Below are positions 17,655-26,755 of a stretch of 64,000 bases of DNA, in pieces. Below the pieces are notes generated by a model that did no database searches, was not told the origin of the DNA, and was given only the letters and a program-made list of their open reading frames with translations. Location: NCBI RefSeq assembly GCF_000238775.2, contig NZ_AFEJ02000001.1:3968001-4032000 (forward strand). The letters run 5' to 3'. Made by a program: the position numbers and the translations under genes. Numbering within the stretch: position 1 is the stretch's first letter; each line of letters begins with the position of its first letter. The DNA is from Acaryochloris sp. CCMEE 5410 (GTDB lineage: Bacteria > Cyanobacteriota > Cyanobacteriia > Thermosynechococcales > Thermosynechococcaceae).

Positions 17655-18051
17655 AATTCGAAGTTTGATAGGGTCTCTTTCAACCTAACGGAATTGGCAG
17701 AAGGACAGAAAATTATTGCGAAATTGATAGGGGTAGGGGTATGACCGTCGCATCATTTTGAAAGATTCTCAGCGCTCTGCACTGAGAATTTAGGTCAGAC
17801 TCATGGTCTTCTCATACACATAAATTAAATTTGGGAAATAGTACTATTGAATTAAATTAAGAAATTCTTGATTGTTTGACCGATTTCATGGGCTTTGCTC
17901 TATAAAACTACTAGTTTGCTCAATTAAGCTCTTCTAAACAACAGGCTGTGATCTGTGTCATATCGCAAATTGCAATCGGTCACAGCTCCCCTTTGAATTA
18001 ATGGTGACGATAGAAAAAATTGCTCGTTTGCATTGATAAGGACGCCAGTTA
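17655..18051. other. Intergenic between divergent genes, with a CRP-like site
   Basis: About 400 AT-rich bases between the monooxygenase and the small plus-strand gene. It holds a CRP-type palindrome at 17947-17962 and must include both promoters. No other gene is seen. Confidence 0.45.
17947..17962. promoter_or_regulatory. CRP-like (SyCRP1-type) binding site candidate
   Basis: TGTGATCTGTGTCATA fits TGTGA-N6-TCACA with one mismatch in the right half-site. It lies about 90 bases before the ATG at 18052, a reasonable activator position. Cyanobacterial cAMP receptor proteins recognise this consensus; binding is inferred. Confidence 0.45.
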
Positions 18052-18273
18052 ATGGACACACTCAAAATTAATCCAAAAATTCTGGCTGCTGTCTTTGCAA
18101 GTGTCGTCATCATTGCTGATTTGGTGCCTGCCCCCAATCTTGGACCGGGGCTGATCGTGTCGTCTTATAACTGGGCTGCTTCGCAGGTGCAGTCACCCAC
18201 GGATACTCAGCACGCCAATCAAAAGATACGAGCAAAGCGATCGCAATCCCGTAACCCTGCCTACAACCAATAA
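18052..18273 (+). CDS. Small secreted or membrane protein, unknown
   Basis: A 73-residue frame: MDTLKINPKILAAVFASVV with a hydrophobic segment through about residue 28, a central NLGPGLIVSSYNWAASQ, and a basic, Gln/Ser-rich C-terminus. An AAGGACG purine run lies nine bases upstream of the ATG. It may be an exported peptide or single-pass protein. It has a hairpin downstream and a CRP-like site upstream, which together support a real gene. No family recognised. Confidence 0.5.
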   Translation: MDTLKINPKILAAVFASVVIIADLVPAPNLGPGLIVSSYNWAASQVQSPTDTQHANQKIRAKRSQSRNPAYNQ

Positions 18274-18318
18274 CGATCAGATAACGCTGCTGCTGAATCT
18301 GTGTCTTCAAAACATTCA

Positions 18319-18351
18319 GTCGTCAGGCATAGCAGCTGCATGCCTGACGAC
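18319..18351. terminator. Hairpin between convergent genes
   Basis: A perfect 12-bp stem, GTCGTCAGGCAT (18319-18330) with ATGCCTGACGAC (18340-18351), loop of nine bases. It lies between the stop of the small plus-strand gene and the stop of the minus-strand flavodoxin-like gene, so it can serve both. No clear T-run follows on either strand. Confidence 0.6.
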
Positions 18352-18362
18352 CGCCATTAGCT

Positions 18363-19121
18363 CTATCGTTTATGCTCTGGATTCTTAAAGTCTGTTTTAC
18401 ACCCTGCATCCCAGGCATCCGGTAAATTGCCGTGGGCAGGAATTCCGCCATTGTCCTTCAGTAGGCGAGCCATATGCATACAGTTCCAGGCTAAGAAAGT
18501 GGTATTGCGGTTGGTGAAATCATTCTCGGGTCCCCCTGATCCTGGATCGAGATAAGAAGGGCCGGGACCGACTTCCCCTAGCCAACCAGCATCCACTTGG
18601 GGTGGAATGGTATAGCCAATATGAGAGAGGGAAAACAGAATATTCATGGCGCAATGTTTTACTCCGTCCTCATTGCCTGTGATTAAGGTTGCGCCTACTT
18701 TGCCGTAATCTCGATATTGGCCTTTGTCGTTGAGGAGATGGGTGTAGCCATACATTCGCTCCAAAACTCGGTTACAAACGGAGCTTTTCTCCCCCAGCCA
18801 CACGGAGGTACACAGCACCAAAATATCTGTGGTATCCACTTCTTTCTGAATTTGAGGCCAGTCATCTTTATCCCATTCATCGGTTTGGGACATATCTAAG
18901 CCCAAGCCCGCCGGTATATCATAATCCACGGGACGAATAATCTTCGTTTCCACCCCATTGGCTTCAAAAATCCTTTGGGCAATCTTAATTACCCCTTCGG
19001 TATGGGATAAAACGGGGGTGCGATTGAGGGTGCAGTTGAGAAATAGGGCCTTGAGATCGTCATATTTGGCTGGGGCGTTTTGGCATTGGTGCTGAGTGAT
19101 GTTTGTAAGCTGTTCAGACAT
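18363..19121 (-). CDS. Flavodoxin-fold NAD(P)H-dependent oxidoreductase
   Basis: About 252 residues from the ATG with AAGAGGA upstream (the frame is open to 19151). DLKALFLNCTLNRTPVLSHTE resembles the FMN-phosphate loop of NADPH-dependent FMN reductases, and DILVLCTSVWLGEKSSVCNRVLERM is the second flavin-binding region; TLITGNEDGVKHCAMNIL continues the fold. It likely binds FMN and shuttles electrons. It begins 52 bases after the Rieske-ThDP gene on the same strand, so the two are probably co-transcribed and may be functional partners. Confidence 0.82.
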   Translation of the reverse strand: MSEQLTNITQHQCQNAPAKYDDLKALFLNCTLNRTPVLSHTEGVIKIAQRIFEANGVETKIIRPVDYDIPAGLGLDMSQTDEWDKDDWPQIQKEVDTTDILVLCTSVWLGEKSSVCNRVLERMYGYTHLLNDKGQYRDYGKVGATLITGNEDGVKHCAMNILFSLSHIGYTIPPQVDAGWLGEVGPGPSYLDPGSGGPENDFTNRNTTFLAWNCMHMARLLKDNGGIPAHGNLPDAWDAGCKTDFKNPEHKR

Positions 19122-19173
19122 AATTCCTCTTGCATAGGTGTATGTGTTCAAAAGTGCAGCCGAGCCAGAACGC

Positions 19174-21126
19174 CTAAATCAATTCTGGGTCAGACATGAT
19201 TTCTACGAGGGCAGGCCCCTGATAAGCCAGGGCCTGGGCCATGGCATCATCCAGTTCGTCCAGTTGGGTAACTCGGATCCCGAATCCACCGCAATTCTGA
19301 GCATATTGGGAAAAATCAGGATTGTGTAAGGAGGTTTGCCAGACATCCCATTCTCCCGCTCTCTGCTCCTTAGAAATTTTGCCCAACTGATCGTTATGAA
19401 GGAGGATATGGGTGATATTCATCTGGTACTTCACGGCAGTGGTAAATTCCGCCAAATATTGTCCAAACCCACCATCTCCAGACACAGAAACAATCGGGCG
19501 TTGATGGCCTGCAGCCGCCCAAGCACCCATGGCAGCCGGGAAGGCAAACCCGATGGACCCGAGATATCCCGACATTAAAACGGACTGGGTCTGACACTCA
19601 AAATAGCGACCAAAGGAATAGGTATTGTTACCCACATCCACCGCAATGACAGCATGAGCGGGAACCCATCGCGTCATGGCGGCAAAAATAGCGGCGGAGT
19701 TTAGTCCTTCCCCTCGGTTATCGAGTTCTCGACGGGCTTTTTCTGCCCGCCAGATAGCCCAACGTTCGGCGATTTCAGACTGCACATCTTCTGTCTTCAC
19801 CTGCCCCGTGAGGGCGGTCTTGAGCTGCTCCACCACAATACTAATTTCTCCCCAAACAGGTACTTCGATGGGATGAAATTTACCTAGGGCCAGCGGATCA
19901 AAATCCACCTGAATAATCGGTTTACCCGGATAGATGCCCGTGTGGTTGGAAAAAGAAGCCCCCAACACCAGCAGCACATCCGCCTCATTCATAAACCAGC
20001 TGGCAATGGGAGTGCCGCTGCGCCCCAATACCCCACATCCCAGGGGATGGTCATCGGCAATCTGTCCTTTCCCTTTAAAGGTCGTTAGGACGGGCGCACC
20101 CAAAAGTTCAGCCAGTTCTATCACCGCAGGCATATGAAACCGAGCGCCATGACCCACAATAATGACTGGGCGGCGAGATTGTTTCAGTTTGTTAATGGCC
20201 TGCTGTAAAGATTCCGGGGGTGGCGCGATTTGCAGCGGGGTAATACGTCCGGTGGGTGTTGCTGCAGGCACATCAACAGCAGGCTGGACTTGAATCTCAT
20301 CGGGGAAGATTAGGTGAGAGACATTGCGTTCTAGGAGGGCATGCTTGATGGCCAGGGTCATCAATTCGGCATGCTTGCTGTGACTGAGGACCGTTTGACT
20401 CCAAGCCGCCACTCCACTAAAGGCGGCAGATAAATCACATTCTTGAAAGTTACCAGTTCCCAAGACTTGAGAGTTGACCTGTCCGGTTAAGGCCAAGATG
20501 GGGGCGCGATCGACTTTGGCATCCCACATTCCGGTTAGCAGGTTGGTGGCACCGGGGCCAGCAATGGTCAAACAGGCAGCGGGGGTCCCCGTAAGTTTGG
20601 CATAGGCGGAGGCGGCAAAGGCCGCGGCTCCTTCATGGCGAATACCAATATAGGTGAGCTTGCCCTGTTCTTCTTGACGGCGTAGGGCATCAGCCAGTCC
20701 TAAATTTGAATGACCCACCATACCAAACACATGGGTAACGCCCCAATTCACCATGGTTTCAGCCATGACATCGCTAACGGTGCGGATGTGCGGTTTTTCC
20801 ACGGGTAAACCCACATAGATACCGTCATCACGCACCTCAACCGGGAAGGTTTCGAGGGCATCATCGACCTCCAAGTCACCGGGCGGTTGACCTGTCAGTG
20901 GGCAATAATCCCACCCATGCCAAGGACAGCGCAACAGGCCATTTTCAATAGAGCCTTCGCCGAGGGGGCCGCCTTGATGGGGACAGCGATTATCAAGAGC
21001 ACCATATTGGCCTTGGTGATGGGTTAAGGCCAGACTTTTATGACCTGCAACGACGGTTTTGACCCGACCTTCGGGTAGTTCGTCTAGGTCTAAGACCCGA
21101 AACCACTCAGGGGTTATCTCAGGCAT
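19174..21126 (-). CDS. Rieske [2Fe-2S] domain fused to a ThDP-dependent enzyme
   Basis: A 650-residue fusion with a clear SD (AAGGAG). Residues about 5-108 are a Rieske ferredoxin: ligands Cys48, His50, Cys67 and His70 in CPHQG and CPWHGW. Residues about 115-650 form an acetolactate synthase/pyruvate oxidase-type enzyme: catalytic glutamate in RHEGAAAFAASAYAKLTG (Glu164-165), the PYR domain through about 280, a central domain (VIIVGHGARFH), and the PP domain with GDGGFGQYLAEF and HND at the Mg-ThDP site. It is likely to decarboxylate a 2-oxo acid, with the cluster passing electrons onward. Substrate unknown. The downstream flavodoxin-like gene fits as an electron acceptor. Confidence 0.9.
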   Translation of the reverse strand: MPEITPEWFRVLDLDELPEGRVKTVVAGHKSLALTHHQGQYGALDNRCPHQGGPLGEGSIENGLLRCPWHGWDYCPLTGQPPGDLEVDDALETFPVEVRDDGIYVGLPVEKPHIRTVSDVMAETMVNWGVTHVFGMVGHSNLGLADALRRQEEQGKLTYIGIRHEGAAAFAASAYAKLTGTPAACLTIAGPGATNLLTGMWDAKVDRAPILALTGQVNSQVLGTGNFQECDLSAAFSGVAAWSQTVLSHSKHAELMTLAIKHALLERNVSHLIFPDEIQVQPAVDVPAATPTGRITPLQIAPPPESLQQAINKLKQSRRPVIIVGHGARFHMPAVIELAELLGAPVLTTFKGKGQIADDHPLGCGVLGRSGTPIASWFMNEADVLLVLGASFSNHTGIYPGKPIIQVDFDPLALGKFHPIEVPVWGEISIVVEQLKTALTGQVKTEDVQSEIAERWAIWRAEKARRELDNRGEGLNSAAIFAAMTRWVPAHAVIAVDVGNNTYSFGRYFECQTQSVLMSGYLGSIGFAFPAAMGAWAAAGHQRPIVSVSGDGGFGQYLAEFTTAVKYQMNITHILLHNDQLGKISKEQRAGEWDVWQTSLHNPDFSQYAQNCGGFGIRVTQLDELDDAMAQALAYQGPALVEIMSDPELI

Positions 21127-21634
21127 AGGTTGTACTCCTTATGGAACGAGTGGCGATGGCTGGACCATCACTTTTTTTCAGGCTGATGCTAGTTGATAGG
21201 CTCCAGTCTGAGTATGCAGGTTGGGTGGCGTATTCAGATGATAATTTGCTGAAGTCCGGAGAGGAAGTAGGCAAGGTTTGCCTAAAAATATGCTGAGTAT
21301 GGCGATTCTCATCGGTGAAAATGCCCCCTTGTACAGATCGACAATGATATTTCCATAGCAAGAGGTTGGGTGAGTTGATGCAGTGTAACGGTGGATGAGT
21401 CTCTTTCCATTAGCCTGCAATCAGGTTTTGGGCCGTTATCCCCTAGGCCGTGTTTATCGCAAGATAGAACTCTCCCAGCTCAAGTATTGGGTTGCGATCG
21501 CAAAGTAAGACCGTTCCACAAAGGCTGCGGCAATGCCCTTGTGCTACCCAAGGCATAGGAATTGATGGCCGATTGCAAACGTTTAATCTGAAAGCTTAAA
21601 ATCGATAACCAAACTCAAACAGTGGTGTTGTCGT
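21127..21634. other. Intergenic, no supported gene
   Basis: About 500 bases between the fusion gene and the acyltransferase gene, both on minus. One HIP1 octamer is at about 21495. Two overlapping minus-strand frames here have poor composition and no recognisable product. It should hold the promoter of the fusion gene. Confidence 0.4.
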
Positions 21635-22339
21635 TCATGCCCCAATCCCATGGCGGGTTCCCCAATGCTGCTGTTGCAAAGTGTCCATGGCCTGTCGGGT
21701 GGTGGTCATCAGTTCCCTGACCCCGCTGGTGGGAAAAATGGGTTTGTCCAACACCACGTTGACCGCTTGGTATTGAGGAATATGCTGAATTAGCGTTAAA
21801 TCATGGGATTGGCCGATATGACTTTGCAGTTTGGGGGGAATGGTGAGACGAGTTAGCTGTTCCTGTTGGGGGCAGATCATCATGGGCACAATCGGAACTT
21901 GGGCTTTCAGCGCGAGAACGGCAAAGCCCCGATGAAAGTCAGCTAGGGGAGCCGCAAAATCATTCTGAAAAATATAGCGTTCACCTTCGGGAAAAATCCC
22001 CAGCAAGGCGCCGCGAGACAGAACCCCTAGGGCTTGTTTAAAAGAACTGGGCTTCACCGGACCGTCCACCTCCATCAGTACCATGCCCGTCCGCTGAATG
22101 AGCCAATGGGTGATGGGAAGCTCCTGCATATAGGCTGCGGTCACCCAGGAGATATAGCGGGGAATCGCCACGCTGACAATCGACGGATCAATATTAGAGC
22201 GATGGTTGCACACCAAAATGCCTGCCCCCGTCGGTAAATGCTCTAGGCCGATCACCTCTAAGTTAATGCGACGGCGGAGCCAAGGGGCGAGTAGCCAGCG
22301 ACAGGCATGATAAAACCGTTGTTGGGATACAGAGGTCAT
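21635..22339 (-). CDS. 1-acyl-sn-glycerol-3-phosphate acyltransferase-like (PlsC family)
   Basis: About 234 residues. ILVCNHRSNIDPSI holds the HX4D catalytic motif and LLGIFPEGERY the FPEG glycerol-phosphate-binding motif; VPIVPMMICP is the usual third block. The enzyme acylates lysophosphatidate or a related acceptor at the membrane. I start it at the ATG whose ATGA overlaps the stop of the upstream VWA gene, the signature of translational coupling; a further twelve codons upstream are open. It is the last gene of the pyk-led minus-strand run. The name PlsC is family-level only. Confidence 0.87.
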   Translation of the reverse strand: MTSVSQQRFYHACRWLLAPWLRRRINLEVIGLEHLPTGAGILVCNHRSNIDPSIVSVAIPRYISWVTAAYMQELPITHWLIQRTGMVLMEVDGPVKPSSFKQALGVLSRGALLGIFPEGERYIFQNDFAAPLADFHRGFAVLALKAQVPIVPMMICPQQEQLTRLTIPPKLQSHIGQSHDLTLIQHIPQYQAVNVVLDKPIFPTSGVRELMTTTRQAMDTLQQQHWGTRHGIGA

Positions 22340-23508
22340 TGCGAAGCGGTGACAATCTCTTCTTTGGCGGCCCATTGGCCGATATCTTGGCGTTGGATGG
22401 CTGCAGCCATTAAGTCTGCAAACTTATCGGGCGTGCAAGCAAAGGCAGGAATACCCAGGGTGGCAAACTTCGCAGCATTGCTATGGTCAAAATAAGGGGC
22501 ACCATCATCACTCAGGGCCAATAGGGTCACCATCTGCACCCCTGAATTGACGAGAGAGGCAACCCGCTTGAGCATCGCTTCCCGATTTCCCCCTTCATAC
22601 AAATCGCTAATGAGGACAAGGATCGTTTCTTCCGGTCTGCGAATTAAGCCTTGGCAATAGCCTAAGGCGCGGTTGATATCCGTGCCGCCCCCCAGTTGAG
22701 TGCCAAACAAAACATCCACTGGGTCTTGCAGCAGATCTGTTAAATCGACGATGGCCGTATCGAAAACGACCAGCTGGGTTTTGACAGCGGGGAGAGATGT
22801 TAAGACTGCCGCAAAGATACTGGCATAGACCACAGAAGTGGCCATCGAGCCGCTTTGATCCACACAGAGGACAATATCGCGGAGGGCCGAGCGCTTGCGA
22901 CCAAAGCCAATCCGAGTTTCAGGAATAATCGTGCGATAGTTTGGTTGATAATGACGCAGGTTAGCCCGAATGGTCCGATGCCAGTCAATTTCGTGATGGC
23001 GCGGGCGACGATTGCGAATCGATCGATTTAAACTGCCCTGGACAGCCTGCTGCATGGGGTTAGCAAGCTGGCGCAGCAAGTCTTCGACCACCCGCTGTAC
23101 TACGAGGCGTGCTGTTTCTTTCGTTTTGCTGGGCATCACCTGATTGAGGGACAGCAGATTGGCCACTAAATGCACATCCGGTTCGACTGCCGCTAGCATT
23201 TCTGGCTCCAGTAGCATCTGTTGTAAGTTCAGCCGTTCCAGGGCATCCTGCTGCATCACGCGGACAATGGAACTGGGAAAGTAACTGCGAATATCCCCCA
23301 GCCAGCGGGCGACTTTGGGGGATGAACTGCCTAAGCCGCCAGAACGTTTTCCCTGGGACTCGTACAGAGCTGCCAAGGTTTGATCCATCGCCGTATCTTG
23401 GGTATCGAGGGTTAACCCACCCTCTGTACTGATTCCATCTGCCTCACCTCCCCCAAGGATGAGCCGCCAGCGCCGATTGCGTTCGGAATGATTCTGAGAC
23501 TCTGCCAT
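22336..23508 (-). CDS. VWA domain (CoxE-like) protein
   Basis: A 390-residue protein. The C-terminal half is a von Willebrand A domain: IVLCVDQSGSMATSVVYA gives the DxSxS MIDAS motif, GTQLGGGTDINRALG the conserved Thr-Asp, and ILVLISDLYEGG the third strand. The N-terminal half is helical (QALERLNLQQMLLEP). Such CoxE-like proteins often pair with a MoxR AAA ATPase to insert metals or assemble complexes; no MoxR gene is in this window, which is odd. Cytoplasmic by sequence. Coupled to the downstream acyltransferase by ATGA. Confidence 0.85.
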   Translation of the reverse strand: MAESQNHSERNRRWRLILGGGEADGISTEGGLTLDTQDTAMDQTLAALYESQGKRSGGLGSSSPKVARWLGDIRSYFPSSIVRVMQQDALERLNLQQMLLEPEMLAAVEPDVHLVANLLSLNQVMPSKTKETARLVVQRVVEDLLRQLANPMQQAVQGSLNRSIRNRRPRHHEIDWHRTIRANLRHYQPNYRTIIPETRIGFGRKRSALRDIVLCVDQSGSMATSVVYASIFAAVLTSLPAVKTQLVVFDTAIVDLTDLLQDPVDVLFGTQLGGGTDINRALGYCQGLIRRPEETILVLISDLYEGGNREAMLKRVASLVNSGVQMVTLLALSDDGAPYFDHSNAAKFATLGIPAFACTPDKFADLMAAAIQRQDIGQWAAKEEIVTASQ

Positions 23509-23535
23509 AGCTTATTCAAAAAGAGATGACCCGGT

Positions 23536-24504
23536 TTATTCAGAAGGTGATGAGACTAATGTCGGAATGACCTCAGTCGGGGGAGCAGCCTTGGAGTATA
23601 AGGTTTCTGAAGAAGCAATATGATGGTCAGCATCGACCCAAACGAGCTGTACGTCCGTGACCTGATGGCCTTGCAGCGTCACTAAGGAGAAATTACGCTG
23701 CAGTCCTTGCTCGGTTTTGATAATCCGTGGCACACAGGCAGCATTGAGATAGACGGTGCCTGCCGCATCGACACAGAGGCGCTTGCGCTGAACGGCTTTA
23801 GTGTGACGGAGATTATGGTGCATATGGCCGAAGGTGACGAGGGGAACGCGCTTACCGGTGGTTCGGGTGGTTGCGATCGCATCTCGCAAATCCGGGTCAC
23901 CAAAATCGCCACCTAGCTGCTTCCAGTCCTTCCCACAGGGATCTTCTGCTTGATCACCCAAACCGGAAGGACCATTATGTCCTAGAAAAATAATCGTTTC
24001 CGAAGAGGCTTGGGCCGCAGCATTGGCAATCTGGGCGGTGGACTCTGCAAAATTGTTGACACCAAAGCGGTCGCGATAAAATCCGGCACAGCGCCAGTCG
24101 GGGCCGCCCCAGCTAAACGGTCGCCCCCCCACAACGCTGAGATCAAGCTGGGGAAAAGTACGGTGGGTATAGCCCACATGGGCCTCGGCGAGCAGGTCTA
24201 ACTGCTGCTGAACCCAATCTTCCTTGCTGCGATCGTAGGGACAATTTTTGGTCCCCCAGGGTGTAGCCGTATACCAGGCATCATGGTTGCCAAAGGAGGC
24301 AGCATAGGGCAGTTCTAACATGGAGACGGCCTGGACCACGTCCACCGCTTCATTGCCAAAATCCCCCACAAACAGCACTAAATCGACGCCGAGCTGAGCC
24401 AACGCCCTAGGATCCGCTTCATCCCAAGCGTCATGAATATCCCCAATCACAGCAATTTTGATGGATGGAGAACTAGGGAGAGAAGTAGAGAGTGGCTCAG
24501 TCAT
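23536..24504 (-). CDS. TIGR04168 family metallophosphoesterase
   Basis: A 322-residue calcineurin-type phosphoesterase. Metal and active-site motifs in order: AVIGDIHDAWDEAD, LVLFVGDFGNE, ASFGNHDAWY, FLGHNGPSGLG and VTFGHMHHNLRH. The extended linker after GNHD and the HNGPSGLG block match TIGR04168, a family I know from cyanobacteria and plastids with unknown substrate. It is ten bases downstream of the DUF4346 gene and 27 bases upstream of the VWA gene, inside the pyk-plsC run. Confidence 0.88.
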   Translation of the reverse strand: MTEPLSTSLPSSPSIKIAVIGDIHDAWDEADPRALAQLGVDLVLFVGDFGNEAVDVVQAVSMLELPYAASFGNHDAWYTATPWGTKNCPYDRSKEDWVQQQLDLLAEAHVGYTHRTFPQLDLSVVGGRPFSWGGPDWRCAGFYRDRFGVNNFAESTAQIANAAAQASSETIIFLGHNGPSGLGDQAEDPCGKDWKQLGGDFGDPDLRDAIATTRTTGKRVPLVTFGHMHHNLRHTKAVQRKRLCVDAAGTVYLNAACVPRIIKTEQGLQRNFSLVTLQGHQVTDVQLVWVDADHHIASSETLYSKAAPPTEVIPTLVSSPSE

Positions 24505-24514
24505 TCATATGAGT

Positions 24515-24898
24515 TTAGTCTTGGATATATTCTTGGTCCTGGGCTAGGGCAATTTCGGCCCGGATAAACTCACGGCCCAAATAGGCCGCGTGATCGAGCT
24601 TGGTTACCAGGCAAGTTTGCGGCTCTTCAAAAATTGCAATACAGAGTTCCTTGGCCGTCTTAGCGCGGAACTTGGCATCGGGCTTGCGTTCCACCTTGCC
24701 TCGACAGGATAAGGGTTCTCCCGTATCTGGGTCGACGGCTAAGCCTTTGTCATCAATGTCATTGGCATAGTGATCCGCACAAATGGCTGGGGCTTGCCGA
24801 TCGAGATAAATCAAAAAGTAGCCACCGGGATCTAAAGCAATAAAGCGTTGAGATAACTGGTTATTAATGGCAGCTTGATCGCTAACAATGGTGTTCAT
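24515..24898 (-). CDS. DUF4346 domain protein
   Basis: A 127-residue protein: LDPGGYFLIYLDRQAPAICA, ADHYANDIDDKGLAVDP and KTAKELCIAIFEEPQTCLVT. This matches my memory of DUF4346, conserved in cyanobacteria. The C-terminal LDHAAYLGREFIRAE is likely a helix. Function unknown. It is 81 bases after pyk and ten bases before the phosphoesterase gene. Confidence 0.75.
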   Translation of the reverse strand: MNTIVSDQAAINNQLSQRFIALDPGGYFLIYLDRQAPAICADHYANDIDDKGLAVDPDTGEPLSCRGKVERKPDAKFRAKTAKELCIAIFEEPQTCLVTKLDHAAYLGREFIRAEIALAQDQEYIQD

Positions 24899-24979
24899 GA
24901 ACTAAAAGCATCGAGTGGGTAGGATGCGACTCCAAGATCCAGTCTAGTACGTGAACTCCAATTAGGTGTATTGGTGGGG

Positions 24980-26755
24980 TTAGCTTTGGGCTTGCGACGT
25001 CATGGTGCCCGAGTAGACCAACCCTTTTTTCATATCTAACGTGAGGTGGGTGCCATCCCGAATCATCCGAGTTGCATTTTCAACCCCGACGATGACTGGA
25101 ATTCGCAACCGCAGCCCTAATACGGCAGCGTGACTGTCCATACCGCCGACTTCAGTAATGATGCCAGCGGCTTTGCGAATGGCATCGACATGGCTAGCGT
25201 CAGTTTCCTTCGCGACTAAAATATCGCCCCGATTAAAGCCTTTAACGCCGTTGGATGCTGTAATGACCCGAGCTAAGCCACTCACAGAGCCATTGCCAAT
25301 GCCAGTTCCCTGACCCATGACAGCAGTGACAATCTCGACTTTGATAAAGTCCGTGGACCCCGCGACCCCCTGGAGGGTGCCTGCAGTCACCACCACTAAG
25401 TCGCCTTCTTCCACTAAGCCTTTCTCCTGGGCCACATTGAGAGAGGCTTGTAGGGTTTCATCAATGGAGGGCAAATTGAGAACCAGCAACGGCTGTACAC
25501 CCCAAACCATTTGCAGTTGACGAGCGACCTCTACATGGGGCGTCACAGCCAGAATGGGAATATTGGGCCGATATTTGGAAACGTTGCGTCCGGTCGATCC
25601 AGTTTTGGTAAAGGTGAGAATCGCTTTGGCTTTGAGCTGAGTGGCGATATGTCCAACGGCTTGGCTAATGGCACTGGGAATGGCAGTTTCTGAGGTGTCT
25701 AGGGCAGTACGATTTTGAATATTTTTCTCATAATCAATCCGCTCCGCGATTTTGGCCATGGTAGCCACCGCTTCCACAGGATAGTTGCCGACAGCGGCTT
25801 CATTGGACAGCATCACCGCATCAGTGCCGTCCAAAATGGCGTTGGCCACGTCAGAGACCTCTGCCCGCGTGGGTCTGGGGGAATTGACCATGCTATCCAG
25901 CATCTGCGTGGCCGTAATCACAGGAATGCCGAGACGGTTCGCCGTGGCAATCAACCGCTTTTGCAGAATCGGGACATCCTCCGCAGGCAGCTCAACCCCT
26001 AAGTCACCCCGAGCAATCATTACCCCATCACATAGGCTGAGAATCTCTTCCATCTGGGTGATGGCTTCATGTTTTTCGATCTTGGCAATGACTGGAGTGG
26101 ATTTACCCGCGTTGGCGATGATTTCTTTGATCTCGATGACGTCGGCGGGGTTGCGGACAAAGCTCAGGGCAATCCAATCGACACCATGGGTTAGGCCAAA
26201 TTGTAAATCTTCGCGATCTTTATCGGTCAGTGCCTTAACGGATAAATAAACCCCTGGGAAATTGACGCCTTTGGAGTCAGACAGCTTCCCTCCCACAACC
26301 ACACGACAATGCAAGGTCTTAGAAACGGTATCTACGGACTCAACGACCATCTCCACGCGGCCATCATCCAGAAGAATTGTAGCGCCTACAGATACTTCAT
26401 CGGCCAACTTGGAATATGTGACCATGCTGCTGGTTTGAGTGCCTGGGATGGTCTGGCTGGTAAGGGCAAAGGGATCACCATTTTTGAGGGTGATGGGGCC
26501 GTCCGCGAATTTACCAAGACGAATTTTAGGCCCTTGCAGGTCTTGCAGGATGGCAACGGGCTGGTTCATCTCATAGGACAGTTGCCGAATCAGACGAATG
26601 GATCGTAGATGATCGTCATGGGTGCCGTGGGAAAAGTTGAGTCGGAGGGTGGTGGCTCCTGCTTCTATGACCGCCCGCAGCATATCTGGTTTGGAGATGG
26701 CTGGCCCTACGGTGGCCACAATTTTAGTACGACGGTCGGTCTCAGGCAAGGACAT
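24980..26755 (-). CDS. pyk: Pyruvate kinase with C-terminal PEP-utiliser domain
   Basis: About 591 residues from ATG 26755; the frame continues to a TTG four codons earlier. RTKIVATVGPA at the N-terminus, ILQDLQGPKIRLG, the active-site VIAKIEKHEAI and DGVMIARGDLGVE, and PVITATQMLDSM are all present. The last 110 residues (GDILVAKETDASHVDAIRKA, GGMDSHAAVLG, IPVIVG) are a PEP-utiliser mobile domain, an extension known in Bacillus and cyanobacterial enzymes. It converts PEP and ADP to pyruvate and ATP. First gene of a five-gene minus-strand run. Confidence 0.97.
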   Translation of the reverse strand: MSLPETDRRTKIVATVGPAISKPDMLRAVIEAGATTLRLNFSHGTHDDHLRSIRLIRQLSYEMNQPVAILQDLQGPKIRLGKFADGPITLKNGDPFALTSQTIPGTQTSSMVTYSKLADEVSVGATILLDDGRVEMVVESVDTVSKTLHCRVVVGGKLSDSKGVNFPGVYLSVKALTDKDREDLQFGLTHGVDWIALSFVRNPADVIEIKEIIANAGKSTPVIAKIEKHEAITQMEEILSLCDGVMIARGDLGVELPAEDVPILQKRLIATANRLGIPVITATQMLDSMVNSPRPTRAEVSDVANAILDGTDAVMLSNEAAVGNYPVEAVATMAKIAERIDYEKNIQNRTALDTSETAIPSAISQAVGHIATQLKAKAILTFTKTGSTGRNVSKYRPNIPILAVTPHVEVARQLQMVWGVQPLLVLNLPSIDETLQASLNVAQEKGLVEEGDLVVVTAGTLQGVAGSTDFIKVEIVTAVMGQGTGIGNGSVSGLARVITASNGVKGFNRGDILVAKETDASHVDAIRKAAGIITEVGGMDSHAAVLGLRLRIPVIVGVENATRMIRDGTHLTLDMKKGLVYSGTMTSQAQS

